This document shows positions 43,067 to 52,259 of a stretch of 64,000 nt of DNA, one piece after another. The notes under the pieces are model-generated. The model saw nothing but the letters and a program-made list of their open reading frames with translations, did no database searches and had not been told where the DNA came from. Numbering within the stretch: the stretch's first letter is position 1; each line of letters starts with the position of its first letter. The position numbers and the translations under genes are program-made. The stretch is from Salinimicrobium sp. TH3 (GTDB lineage: Bacteria > Bacteroidota > Bacteroidia > Flavobacteriales > Flavobacteriaceae): assembly GCF_026676115.1 (NCBI RefSeq), contig NZ_JAPONB010000001.1:620001-684000 (forward strand), written 5' to 3'.

Positions 43067-44868
43067 AAAAGATTAAGCATATATCCACAGCAGTAGCTCT
43101 AATAGTCAGCTTCGTCACTTACGCGCAGGAAGTAGTGCCGGAGACCTATATTAATCCGCTGGACATCGACTATACCTACATGGTCTATAATTCCAGTAAG
43201 AATATCTCCTATCGCTCGGGTGCAGATCCTGCCGTGATTGAATTCCGCGGGGAATACTATATGTTCGTTACGCGTTCATTTGGCTACTGGCATTCTAAAG
43301 ACCTGGTCAACTGGGAGTTCATTAAACCTAAACAATGGTTCTTTGAAGGTTCCAATGCGCCAACGGCTTTCAATTACAAGGATTCCCTGGTCTATTTTGC
43401 CGGTGACCCTGCAGGATATGGAAGTATTTTATATACCGATGATCCAAAAAGCGGAAATTGGACACCCACAGCTTCAATCACCAGTAATATTCAGGATTCC
43501 GAGTTGTTCATTGATGATGATGGAAAAGCTTATCTGTACTGGGGTTCTTCCAATGTACATCCGCTAAAAGTAAAGATGTTGGACAAGGATGATCGTTTTC
43601 TTGAAACAGGCGTAGAAAAGGAATTGATCAATCTTGTGGAAGAAGAGCACGGGTGGGAACGTTTCGGTGAAAATAATTTTCATCCCACTTTAAAGGAAGG
43701 TTACATGGAAGGGGCTTCCATGACTAAGCACGATGGTAAATATTATTTGCAATATGCTGCCCCCGGAACACAATTCAACGTATATGCTGATGCCGCGTAT
43801 ATTGGAGAAACTCCTCTCGGCCCGTTTAAATACATGAAGAACAATCCCTATAGTTTTAAACCCGGAGGTTTTGCCAATGGGGCAGGCCACGGAATTACCG
43901 TGAAGCAAACCAATGGTCAGTACTGGCATTTTGCGACCATGGCCCTGGCTTCTAATTCCCACTGGGAGCGTCGCCTCGCGATGTGGCCCACTTATTTTGA
44001 TGATGAAGGCCTCATGTATACCAACACCAGCTACGGGGATTATCCTTTGCATTCACCCGATCATCCTACCAAAGCCGGACTTCACACGGGATGGATGCTG
44101 CTGTCATACAAAGGAAATACTACTGTTTCTTCTTCCCGGATGCAGGTTAGAAAAAGCACATCTACAGATGGGGATTACGACATACAGGAGATGCCGCTCG
44201 AAAGAAACAGCGAAGGGGAGATCATTTCAAAAGTGCTGACAGATGAAAGCCCTAAATCATTCTGGGTTGCTGAAGCCAATGATGAGGAGCAATGGGTTGA
44301 AATTGAAATGTTGGCTCCGGGAGACATTTATGCCGTACAACTTAATTTTCATGATCAGGATGCAGGTATTTACACCCGTACCGAGGGGTTAAGACATAGA
44401 TTCATTCTAGAGGTATCCAATGATGGAAAGAACTGGAAAACCCTTGTAGACAGAAGTAACAGTTTTGAAGATGCTCCCAATGCTTACCTGCCTTTAAATC
44501 AACCGGTAAGAGGTAAATATGTGCGCTACAACAATGTGGAGGTTCCGGGGAATAACCTGGCCTTATCAGAGATCAGGGTGTTTGGTAAAGGTTTGGGAAA
44601 TAAGCCTGCTAAGGTTAAAGGTTTCAAAGTTGACCGGCAGAAAGACAGAAGGGATGCTGCCTTTAAGTGGGAGCCGGTGAAAGGGGCGCAGGGGTATAAT
44701 ATTCGCTGGGGAATAGCTCCGGATAAATTATACCAGTCATGGTTGATCTACGGCGAAAATGAACATTTTATGCGCAACCTTGACCGTGGGACTAAATATT
44801 ACTTCAGTATTGAAGCATTCAATCAAAATGGAATTTCAGAAAGAACTGAAATTCAGGAAGTGGAATAA
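43063..44868 (+). CDS. GH43-like enzyme with discoidin and FnIII domains, copy 1
   Basis: This 601-residue exported protein (signal to AQ22) starts with a five-bladed β-propeller of the GH43 clan (about 30-330). The likely acidic residues are Asp55 (GADPAV), Asp145 (NIQDSELFIDDDG) and Glu216 (YMEGASMTKH). An F5/8 type C (discoidin) domain (about 390-510, ending LALSEIRVFG) and a fibronectin type III domain (about 520-600) follow. The Pro usually next to the second Asp is Ser. It could act on arabinose-, xylose- or galactose-type side chains. A paralogue lies beyond the GH3 gene. Confidence 0.83.
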   Translation: MKKIKHISTAVALIVSFVTYAQEVVPETYINPLDIDYTYMVYNSSKNISYRSGADPAVIEFRGEYYMFVTRSFGYWHSKDLVNWEFIKPKQWFFEGSNAPTAFNYKDSLVYFAGDPAGYGSILYTDDPKSGNWTPTASITSNIQDSELFIDDDGKAYLYWGSSNVHPLKVKMLDKDDRFLETGVEKELINLVEEEHGWERFGENNFHPTLKEGYMEGASMTKHDGKYYLQYAAPGTQFNVYADAAYIGETPLGPFKYMKNNPYSFKPGGFANGAGHGITVKQTNGQYWHFATMALASNSHWERRLAMWPTYFDDEGLMYTNTSYGDYPLHSPDHPTKAGLHTGWMLLSYKGNTTVSSSRMQVRKSTSTDGDYDIQEMPLERNSEGEIISKVLTDESPKSFWVAEANDEEQWVEIEMLAPGDIYAVQLNFHDQDAGIYTRTEGLRHRFILEVSNDGKNWKTLVDRSNSFEDAPNAYLPLNQPVRGKYVRYNNVEVPGNNLALSEIRVFGKGLGNKPAKVKGFKVDRQKDRRDAAFKWEPVKGAQGYNIRWGIAPDKLYQSWLIYGENEHFMRNLDRGTKYYFSIEAFNQNGISERTEIQEVE

Positions 44869-44901
44869 GAAAAGCCAGTTATAATTTTAAAGAATAAAAA
44901 A

Positions 44902-47172
44902 ATGAAAAATTTCAATCTATCCGTCGTATTTCTGCTTTTTCTGGGGCTTTCGGGCCTTCACGCACAGGAAAGAATTCCGCAGGTGGAAGCCCTGCTGGAA
45001 AAAATGACTTTAGAAGAGAAAATAGGACAGCTTAATCTTCTCACCCCGGGTGGGGGAATAGCCACAGGATCTGTGGTGAGTGAAGACGTGGAAGCAAAGA
45101 TCAAAGCCGGAAATGTAGGAGGGGTCTTCGGAGTTTCAAGTCCGGAGAGGGTAAGACAGGCCCAGGAGCTGGCGGTAAAGAATTCCCGCCTGGGAATCCC
45201 ACTGCTTATTGGATCTGATGTTATTCACGGTTATAAAACCACTTTTCCTATTCCGTTGGGACTTTCTTCCAGCTGGGACATGGAATTAATAAAGGAAACA
45301 GCAAAAGTGGCGGCAAAAGAAGCTACTGCCGATGGGATCAACTGGAATTTTTCGCCAATGGTCGACATTTCGCGCGACCCAAGATGGGGCCGTGTAGCCG
45401 AAGGGGCAGGCGAAGATGCTTATCTCGGTTCACAGATTGCCCGTGCAATGGTGCAGGGTTACCAGCAGGACGATCTTACTGAGCCTCATACCATGATGGC
45501 GACTGTTAAACACCTTGCGCTATATGGCGCACCCGAAGGGGGGAGGGATTACAATCGTGTGGATATGAGCCGCACCAAGATGTTCAACGAATATCTGCCG
45601 CCTTACAAAGCGGCGGTTGATGCCGGTGTAGGAAGTGTAATGACCTCTTTCAATGACATTGATGGAGTGCCTGCAACAGGAAACAAGTGGTTGCTTACAG
45701 ACCTGCTTAGGGAGCGATGGGGCTTTGACGGCTTTGTGGTATCCGATTATACTTCGGTTAATGAAATGATAGCCCACGGAATGGGAGACCTTCAGGATGT
45801 ATCGGCCATGGCGCTAAAAGCAGGTTTAGATATGGACATGGTGGGAGAAGGATTTTTGACAACGCTGAAGAAATCTGTGGAAGAAGGAAGAGTTTCTGAA
45901 GAAGAGATCACCACTGCAGCCCGCAGGATACTCGAAGCCAAACATAAACTGGGACTTCTTGATGATCCTTATAAATATTCGGATGCCAGCAGGCCGGAAA
46001 AAGATATTTTAACTAAAGAAAACCGTCAGCTGGCACGTCGTGCAGCTACTCAGTCTTTCGTGTTGCTGAAAGATCATAACGACATACTTCCGGTATCAAA
46101 AAGGGCAAAAATCGCCCTCATTGGTCCGTTGGCGAACAACCAGTCAAACATGCTTGGTACCTGGGCTCCTACAGGAGATTTTAATTTATCTGTTCCCGTA
46201 CTTGAAGGTTTTAAAAATGTAGCACCAAATGCACAGATTACTTATGCTAAGGGTGCAAACATTACCAACGACAGCGTATTCGCTAAAAAGGTGAATGTTT
46301 TTGGTCCTAAAGTGGAAATTTCCGATCGCTCTCCTGAAGAATTGCTTCAGGAAGCACTTAAAGTCGCAAAAGCATCAGATGTTGTCATTGCCGTAGTTGG
46401 GGAAGCCAGTGAAATGAGTGGGGAAGCGGCCAGCCGTACCAATATCCAAATTCCGGAGAGTCAAAAAAGACTTATCAGAGAACTTGTTGCCACGGGAAAA
46501 CCTGTTGCCCTTGTTCTAATGAGCGGTCGCCCGCTTGATATTTCCGAAGAAATGGGTATGCCGGTAAGCATTTTACAGGCCTGGCACCCAGGAGTGGAAG
46601 CCGGGAACGCAATTGCCGATGTTGTTTTTGGAGATGTGAATCCTTCAGGAAAGCTTACCATGAGCTGGCCAAGAAATGTGGGACAGATCCCGGTTTATTA
46701 CGGCTCCAGAATTACCGGAAGACCTGCTCCCACAGAGGAATTTCAGAAGTTTAAAACGAATTATCTCGATGTACCCAATTCTCCGCTTTTACCTTTTGGA
46801 CATGGTTTAAGTTATACCACTTTCCAGTATTCAAAGATCAAAGCACACGGCGAAACACTGCGCCCGGGAGACAGTTTGATGATCAGTACCACTGTTACCA
46901 ATACCGGTGACAGAGCAGGACAGGAAGTAGTGCAGCTTTATATTCATGACAAGGTTAGAAGTCTTACTCCTCCAAAAAAGCAACTTATTGCCTTTGAAAA
47001 AATAGCGCTGCAACCAGGGGAATCAAAGACTGTAGAATTTCCTGTGACCGTAGAAGATCTTAAATTCTATAATGGGCAGCTCGAATATGTAGCTGAACCC
47101 GGAGAATTCGAATTTTTTGTTGGCGGCACCTCAGATTGTGAGATGCAGGGAAGCTTTACACTGGTAGAATAA
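44902..47172 (+). CDS. bglX: GH3 beta-glucosidase
   Basis: This is a 756-residue exported GH3 (signal to HAQ22). The N-terminal TIM barrel has VKHLALYGAPEGGRDYN and the nucleophile Asp282 in GFVVSDYTSV. The sandwich domain has VAVVGEASEMSGEAASR, with a Glu in the usual acid/base region. A C-terminal FnIII-like domain ends the protein. The layout is that of periplasmic BglX. It should release glucose from the oligosaccharides made by the GH144-like enzymes. A GH3 of this type acting on beta-1,2-glucooligosaccharides is known in Bacteroides (from memory). Confidence 0.92.
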   Translation: MKNFNLSVVFLLFLGLSGLHAQERIPQVEALLEKMTLEEKIGQLNLLTPGGGIATGSVVSEDVEAKIKAGNVGGVFGVSSPERVRQAQELAVKNSRLGIPLLIGSDVIHGYKTTFPIPLGLSSSWDMELIKETAKVAAKEATADGINWNFSPMVDISRDPRWGRVAEGAGEDAYLGSQIARAMVQGYQQDDLTEPHTMMATVKHLALYGAPEGGRDYNRVDMSRTKMFNEYLPPYKAAVDAGVGSVMTSFNDIDGVPATGNKWLLTDLLRERWGFDGFVVSDYTSVNEMIAHGMGDLQDVSAMALKAGLDMDMVGEGFLTTLKKSVEEGRVSEEEITTAARRILEAKHKLGLLDDPYKYSDASRPEKDILTKENRQLARRAATQSFVLLKDHNDILPVSKRAKIALIGPLANNQSNMLGTWAPTGDFNLSVPVLEGFKNVAPNAQITYAKGANITNDSVFAKKVNVFGPKVEISDRSPEELLQEALKVAKASDVVIAVVGEASEMSGEAASRTNIQIPESQKRLIRELVATGKPVALVLMSGRPLDISEEMGMPVSILQAWHPGVEAGNAIADVVFGDVNPSGKLTMSWPRNVGQIPVYYGSRITGRPAPTEEFQKFKTNYLDVPNSPLLPFGHGLSYTTFQYSKIKAHGETLRPGDSLMISTTVTNTGDRAGQEVVQLYIHDKVRSLTPPKKQLIAFEKIALQPGESKTVEFPVTVEDLKFYNGQLEYVAEPGEFEFFVGGTSDCEMQGSFTLVE

Positions 47173-47196
47173 ATTTATCATCCCCATTGAACGCCT

Positions 47197-49005
47197 ATGT
47201 TGCAAAGTCGCAATATCATATTAATTTTCATATTTCTCCTGATTTCCCATTGGAACCCGGCACAGAATGGACTCCAAAAAAGGGATTTTAAGACCTATTG
47301 TAATCCAATAGATATTGACTACACCTATGTAGCACATAATTCCTACACCGGAGTGTCTTACAGGGCAGGTGCAGACCCTGCTGTGATCAATTTCAATGGG
47401 AAGTATTATATGTTTGTGACGCGCTCTTACGGCTACTGGGTTTCAGAAGATATGAGCAACTGGGAATTTGTCACCCCTCAAAACTGGTATTTCAACGGCA
47501 GTAATGCCCCTGCCGCTGCCGTTCATGGAGATAAGGTAATTGTAGCGGGAGATCCCTCGGGCAGTATGGCGGTTATTGAGACTAAAACTCCCGAAGTAGG
47601 CGACTGGCAAACCAACTACAGAGTTTTACCCATAGCTATTCAGGATCCGGCTTTGTTTGTAGACGTTAATGGAAGGGTCTACCTGTATGAGGAATCGTCC
47701 AATGTTCATCCCTTACATGGTGTGGAACTTGACCCGGAAAAGAATTACCTGCCAATAGGAGAGGAAAAGCCACTTATAACTTTAGACCCGGAGAAGCACG
47801 GCTGGGAGCGTTTTGGACAGGACCATTCCTCTGACATGGCTCCTTACCTGGAAGGACCCTGGATGACAAAGCACAATGGCGTTTACTATTTGCAGTATGG
47901 TGCGCCGGGAACCGAATTCAATGTTTACGCCGATGGCGTTTACACCAGTAATGATCCGCTTGGGCCGTTTGAGTATGCTCCCTACAGCCCAATCTCTTAC
48001 AAGCCCGGCGGATTTGTTACAGGTGCCGGTCATGGCAGTACCGTACAGGACAATAACGGTAACTACTGGCACTTTGCAACCATGCCCATTGCCGTTAATT
48101 ATAAATTTGAGCGGCGAATTGGCCTCTTTCCCGCTGGCTTTGAAGATGACGGGCAAATGTATGTCAATACAGCCTATGGAGATTATCCCCACTTTTTACC
48201 GGGAGTAGAGGTGGAGGACCACAAAGACCGCTTCACCGGTTGGATGCTGTTGTCTTACAACAAAGGGGTGACCGCTAATTCGGTTCTTCCTGAGGGAATA
48301 CAGCAGGAAGTAATAGGTCCGGGCATGAAAGCCATTAAAAGGGAGGCCAACATTGAATATGATGCTTCCAAACTTGTTGACGAGAACATTAGTACCTTCT
48401 GGGTTGCCAATGGCAATGACTCTTCCATGCAGGTAAGCCTTGATCTGGGGAAAAAAATGAGGGTGAATGCCGTACAGGTGAATTTTCAGGAGTTCAATGC
48501 AGATATCTTCGGAAGGCAATCGGGCCTAAAGCACCAGTTTATTATTGAACATTCTCCAGAGGGAAGGAATTGGAAACCACTGATAGATTATTCAGAAAAT
48601 ATGAGGGATCAACCCCATGCTTATATTGAACTGGAAACACCAACAGATACCCGTTATCTGCGCTATAAAAATGTTGATACGCCAAATGAATACCTGGCTA
48701 TTTCAGAATTCAGGGTGTTTGGGAAAGGCTACGGAAAAGCTCCTTCGCAACCAAAAAGCTTTGAAGTTGCCCGGCAGCAGGATAGACGTAATGCCAGGGT
48801 TAGTTGGAAGACAGAGAAAGATGTTGTTGGTTCGGTGATCTACTGGGGAATTGAAAAGGAAAAGCTAAACAATTCCGTAATGGTCTATGAAAAGGACAAT
48901 TATGAACTCAGGGCTTTAAACGCAGATCAGGCGTATTACCTTCAGGTAGAGAACTTCAACGAGAATGGAATTTCAGAAAGAAGTAAAATGATCAGAATCG
49001 AATAA
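47197..49005 (+). CDS. GH43-like enzyme with discoidin and FnIII domains, copy 2
   Basis: This 602-residue protein is closely collinear with the copy at 43063. It has a signal peptide (to AQ23), a β-propeller with Asp60 (GADPAVI), Asp150 (AIQDPALFVD) and Glu219 (YLEGPWMTKH), then a discoidin domain and an FnIII domain (ENFNENGISERS, matching EAFNQNGISERT in the other). Unlike copy 1 it keeps the canonical Asp-Pro. The two copies flank the GH3 gene and presumably handle related linkages. Confidence 0.83.
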   Translation: MLQSRNIILIFIFLLISHWNPAQNGLQKRDFKTYCNPIDIDYTYVAHNSYTGVSYRAGADPAVINFNGKYYMFVTRSYGYWVSEDMSNWEFVTPQNWYFNGSNAPAAAVHGDKVIVAGDPSGSMAVIETKTPEVGDWQTNYRVLPIAIQDPALFVDVNGRVYLYEESSNVHPLHGVELDPEKNYLPIGEEKPLITLDPEKHGWERFGQDHSSDMAPYLEGPWMTKHNGVYYLQYGAPGTEFNVYADGVYTSNDPLGPFEYAPYSPISYKPGGFVTGAGHGSTVQDNNGNYWHFATMPIAVNYKFERRIGLFPAGFEDDGQMYVNTAYGDYPHFLPGVEVEDHKDRFTGWMLLSYNKGVTANSVLPEGIQQEVIGPGMKAIKREANIEYDASKLVDENISTFWVANGNDSSMQVSLDLGKKMRVNAVQVNFQEFNADIFGRQSGLKHQFIIEHSPEGRNWKPLIDYSENMRDQPHAYIELETPTDTRYLRYKNVDTPNEYLAISEFRVFGKGYGKAPSQPKSFEVARQQDRRNARVSWKTEKDVVGSVIYWGIEKEKLNNSVMVYEKDNYELRALNADQAYYLQVENFNENGISERSKMIRIE

Positions 49006-49006
49006 T

Positions 49007-50734
49007 ATGAGGTTTGAAAAACGACGAAAATTTGTAAGCTTACATCTAGACAAACTGGTAGTCCTGTTCGCTTTTTTTGCACTGGTTTCATGTAAAGAGG
49101 AGAAACAGGAACAGATTGAGGAGGAGCCAAAAAGGCCGAATATCGTATTCATAATGACCGATGATCATGCTGCACAGGCCATTAGCGCCTACGGTCATCC
49201 ACTTAGCAAGCTTGCCCCTACTCCTAATATTGACCGTATTGCCAAAAATGGAGCAAAGTTCAACACGAACTTCTGTACCAACTCCATCTGCGGGCCCAGT
49301 CGTGCTGTGATCCTTACCGGAAAGCACAGCCATCTTAACGGCTTCAGGATGAACGGGGAGGTTTTTGACGGTTCTCAACCTACCTTACCAAAATATTTAA
49401 AAGAAGTCGGCTACCAAACTGCCCTATTCGGGAAGTGGCATCTGCACGGACTTCCTGAAGAATTTGATGAATGGAACATTTTGGTAGACCAGGGAAATTA
49501 CTATAATCCCGACTTTATCAGGGAAGGCGACACCACCAGAATTGAAGGCTATGCCACAGATATTGTTACCCAAATGGGTCTCGACTGGCTCAAGAGAAAT
49601 GCCGGAAAAGAGGAACCTTTCTTGTTGATGGTCCAGCATAAAGCCCCACACCGTAACTGGATGCCCGCCTTACGACACCTTACCTTGTATGATAGCGTAC
49701 AGTTCCCGCTGCCCGAGACCTACTTTATCGAGCATGAAGGTTCCATAGCTTCACAGGAGCAGTTGCAAACCATCTATGATGATATGTATGAAGGGCATGA
49801 TCTTAAATTAAGCGTGAAAAAGGGGAGTGATTCCCTGGCTCATAATCCCTGGACCAGTGATTTTAACCGCATGACTGCGGAGCAAAGAAGAATATGGGAC
49901 AATGCCTACCGACCCAAAAATGATGCTTTTCACGAAGCCAATTTAAAAGGGAAAGAGCTGGCAGAATGGAAAGGTCAGCGGTACTTGAGAGATTATCTTT
50001 CGACCGTAGCCTCTGTGGATGAAGGAGTGGGCAAGATCCTCGATTATCTGGAGAAGAATGGTCTAATGGAAAATACGATCATCGTTTACACTACAGATCA
50101 GGGATTTTATTTGGGCGAAAAAGGCTTTTTTGACAAGCGCTTCATGTATGAAGAATCTCTTGCTATGCCACTTTTAGTGCAGTATCCAAAGGAGATCCCT
50201 GCCGGTATAGAGATCGATGCCTTAACTCAAAATCTTGATTTTGCACCTACTTTTCTCGATTTTGCGGGGGCAGAAATTCCTGCAGAGATGCAGGGAAAAT
50301 CTTTAAGAGGTCTTTTAGCTGAAGGCGAAAGCGGTAAGGATTTTAGAAATGCAATTTATTACCACTATTATGATTTTCCGGCATTCCACATGGTGAAACG
50401 TCACTACGGCGTAAGGACAGACAGGTATAAGCTTATGCATTTCTACGATGATATCGATCAATGGGAAATGTACGACCTGCAGGAAGATCCGCGGGAGATC
50501 AATAATATCTATGACCATCCCGATTATGCCGAGGTTCAAAAGGAGCTGCATGAGACATTAATTTCTCTGCAGGAGCAGTACCAGGTGACTGAAAAGGAAT
50601 TCGAGCAGACTCCGCCTGAAAGGGTAGAACGCGCCTACCGCAACTTCGCCCGTCTTGCAGATGACGATGTGCGGAACTATGAAGGTTACTTAAGGAAATA
50701 TGGTTCAGGGAAGGTGCCGAAGGATGTGAAATAA
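49007..50734 (+). CDS. S1-family sulfatase, lipoprotein
   Basis: This 575-residue sulfatase has a lipobox FALVSC (Cys29). The metal site opens with IVFIMTDDHAAQA. The catalytic signature is SICGPSRAVILTG, with Cys95 to be converted to formylglycine, followed by GKWHLHG, and later YTTDQGFYLGEKGFFDKRFMYE carries metal and sulfate ligands. The C-terminal HYYDFPAFHMVKRHYGVR is typical of the S1 group acting on polysaccharides. It starts one base after the GH43-like gene, ending the PUL's plus-strand operon. Maturation could be done by the formylglycine enzyme encoded at 51210. Confidence 0.93.
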   Translation: MRFEKRRKFVSLHLDKLVVLFAFFALVSCKEEKQEQIEEEPKRPNIVFIMTDDHAAQAISAYGHPLSKLAPTPNIDRIAKNGAKFNTNFCTNSICGPSRAVILTGKHSHLNGFRMNGEVFDGSQPTLPKYLKEVGYQTALFGKWHLHGLPEEFDEWNILVDQGNYYNPDFIREGDTTRIEGYATDIVTQMGLDWLKRNAGKEEPFLLMVQHKAPHRNWMPALRHLTLYDSVQFPLPETYFIEHEGSIASQEQLQTIYDDMYEGHDLKLSVKKGSDSLAHNPWTSDFNRMTAEQRRIWDNAYRPKNDAFHEANLKGKELAEWKGQRYLRDYLSTVASVDEGVGKILDYLEKNGLMENTIIVYTTDQGFYLGEKGFFDKRFMYEESLAMPLLVQYPKEIPAGIEIDALTQNLDFAPTFLDFAGAEIPAEMQGKSLRGLLAEGESGKDFRNAIYYHYYDFPAFHMVKRHYGVRTDRYKLMHFYDDIDQWEMYDLQEDPREINNIYDHPDYAEVQKELHETLISLQEQYQVTEKEFEQTPPERVERAYRNFARLADDDVRNYEGYLRKYGSGKVPKDVK

Positions 50735-50757
50735 AGACTGCTGCGCTGCAGGAAATA

Positions 50758-50848
50758 AGAATCAAGAACCAAGAATCAAGAATCAAGAATCAAGAAACAA
50801 GAGACAAGCCTAACTTTGAAGCACCAATTTTACAAGCACCAAATTCCA
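50758..50848. repeat. Heptanucleotide array (unit AGAATCA)
   Basis: Thirteen units keep 7-base phase: AGAATCA and variants for seven units, then AGCCTAA, CTTTGAA, GCACCAA, TTTTACA, AGCACCA and AATTCCA. It starts directly after the sulfatase gene. Confidence 0.85.
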
Positions 50849-50900
50849 AAATGGTTTATTGGTTATAAGTTAATGAGTTAATGGGAGATTGAGGAATGTT

Positions 50901-51171
50901 TGATCTGCGTAGATCTGTGAGATCTGCGGGAAACTTTCAGGATTGCTTTAGCAATGTTTTAAAAAATCTCTGCGGCCTCTGCGAGACCTTGGTGGACTTT
51001 GCGTGAAATCAAGGAGTATGGATTTGTCATTCCGACGAAGGAGGAATCTCTTTTCGTAAGATACTTCACTTCGCTGCCGCTCGTTCTGAAAGACAGGAAG
51101 ATTCTAACTTCGTCCTTCTAAAATCGTATTTCAAAAAGATTCTTCACTTCACTGCCGCTCGTTCTGAATGA
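50901..51171. repeat. Mixed short repeats in the gap between sulfatase and FGE genes
   Basis: Three GATCTGYG units with a spacing of 9-10 bases (50903-50932) are followed by CTCTGCG units (50968-50984). Then come GTCATTCCGACGAAGGAGGA... (51026-51050) and a 33-base direct repeat, CTTCACTTCGCTGCCGCTCG and flanks, at 51061-51093 and 51139-51171. No gene is seen in this 475-base gap between convergent genes. Confidence 0.75.
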
Positions 51172-51182
51172 TCGAATTTTTC

Positions 51183-51210
51183 TGACCACTGATCACCGAC
51201 CACTGATCAC
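51183..51210. repeat. Heptanucleotide array (unit TGACCAC)
   Basis: TGACCAC, TGATCAC, CGACCAC, TGATCAC in phase, touching the stop codon of the FGE gene. The unit is the same as at 4771. Confidence 0.8.
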
Positions 51211-52259
51211 TATTTCAGCATCTCCGGTGTAGCTACGGTTCTAAACCCAAGATGTTCATGTGAAGAATCCAGGGAATTCTGCATACGCGCAGAAGGTCTG
51301 AAACTGGCGCAGTAGGAAACCTGGCAAAGGAAAGAACCACCTTTGATGACCTTTTCGGGCACCTGTGGGTTGTGCGGATTGTAAGGTGCTTTTGCACCTG
51401 AAGGATTTAGCAGAGTTCCTTTTTCCAGGGACTCAGCGTAATATTTGGTGTTGTACCAATCCGAAGTGTATTCCCAAACATTTCCTGTCATTTCATAAAG
51501 CCCGTAATCGTTGGGTGGAAAACTTTTCACGGGAGCCACACGTTCATAACCATCAGCCAGATTGTTCTCAGTTGGGAAAATTCCGGTCCAGGTATTGGCT
51601 TTTTCTTTTATTAAAGTTTCATCATCACCCCATCCAAAAATGGCATTTTTGGCACCTCCTTTTGCGGCATATTCCCACTCAGCTTCGGTCGGCAATCTTC
51701 TTCCCGCCCATTCGGCATAAGCAACCGCATCCTCATAAGCTATGTGCACTACAGGATAGTTCTCTTTTCCTTCCAGGTTGGAATCAGGTCCACTAGGATG
51801 TTTCCAGTTGGCCCCAATTTTCCATTCCCACCACTGTGAGAAGTCATAGAGATTCGGCACCTTTTTTCCCGGTTTTTTGAATACCAGAGAGCCGGGCTGT
51901 AAAATGGAATCATGGGGTTTTGGAGTACCGGGAGGAAGCTGTTTTTTCATCTCCTCCCAATCTATTTCCCGCTCGGCTACTGTTACATAGCCTGTTTCAT
52001 TGACAAATTCCTCAAACTCCTTGTTCGTCACTTCAGTAACATCCATAAAGAACCCGTCTACAGCAACGGGATGTGCGGGTTTTTCGTGGCCAAGTGCCAT
52101 TGGGTCATTTTCTACCGCTCCCATGGTAAATTCGCCTCCGGGGATCCATACCATTCCTTCCGGAACTTCAAGCTCGGCGGGTTTTTCCACCATAACTGAA
52201 GCTTCTTTTTTACAACCCGCCATCAGCATGAGCAACAGGAAAAATAATGTCTTCTTCAT
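51210..52259 (-). CDS. Formylglycine-generating enzyme (SUMF1-type), lipoprotein
   Basis: This is a 349-residue protein with lipobox LMLMAGC (Cys15). The FGE-sulfatase domain (about 35-345) contains PGGEFTMGA, RRLPTEAEWEYAAKGG, YEMTGNVWEYTSDWY and GGSFLCQVSYCASFRPSAR. Cys312 and Cys317 correspond to the two copper-binding catalytic cysteines of true FGE, while most domain homologues lack them. It should convert Cys in the sulfatase motif C-x-P-S-R to formylglycine, aerobically. It shares one base with the GH2 stop codon, so it belongs to the minus-strand half of the PUL. The membrane-anchored location is unusual for a maturation enzyme. Confidence 0.85.
   Translation of the reverse strand: MKKTLFFLLLMLMAGCKKEASVMVEKPAELEVPEGMVWIPGGEFTMGAVENDPMALGHEKPAHPVAVDGFFMDVTEVTNKEFEEFVNETGYVTVAEREIDWEEMKKQLPPGTPKPHDSILQPGSLVFKKPGKKVPNLYDFSQWWEWKIGANWKHPSGPDSNLEGKENYPVVHIAYEDAVAYAEWAGRRLPTEAEWEYAAKGGAKNAIFGWGDDETLIKEKANTWTGIFPTENNLADGYERVAPVKSFPPNDYGLYEMTGNVWEYTSDWYNTKYYAESLEKGTLLNPSGAKAPYNPHNPQVPEKVIKGGSFLCQVSYCASFRPSARMQNSLDSSHEHLGFRTVATPEMLK
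51635..51657. repeat. Palindromic core inside the FGE gene
   Basis: CCAAAAATGGCATTTTTGGCACC, split across 51635-51657, is an in-gene copy of the dispersed palindrome; it encodes KNAIF. Confidence 0.7.
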
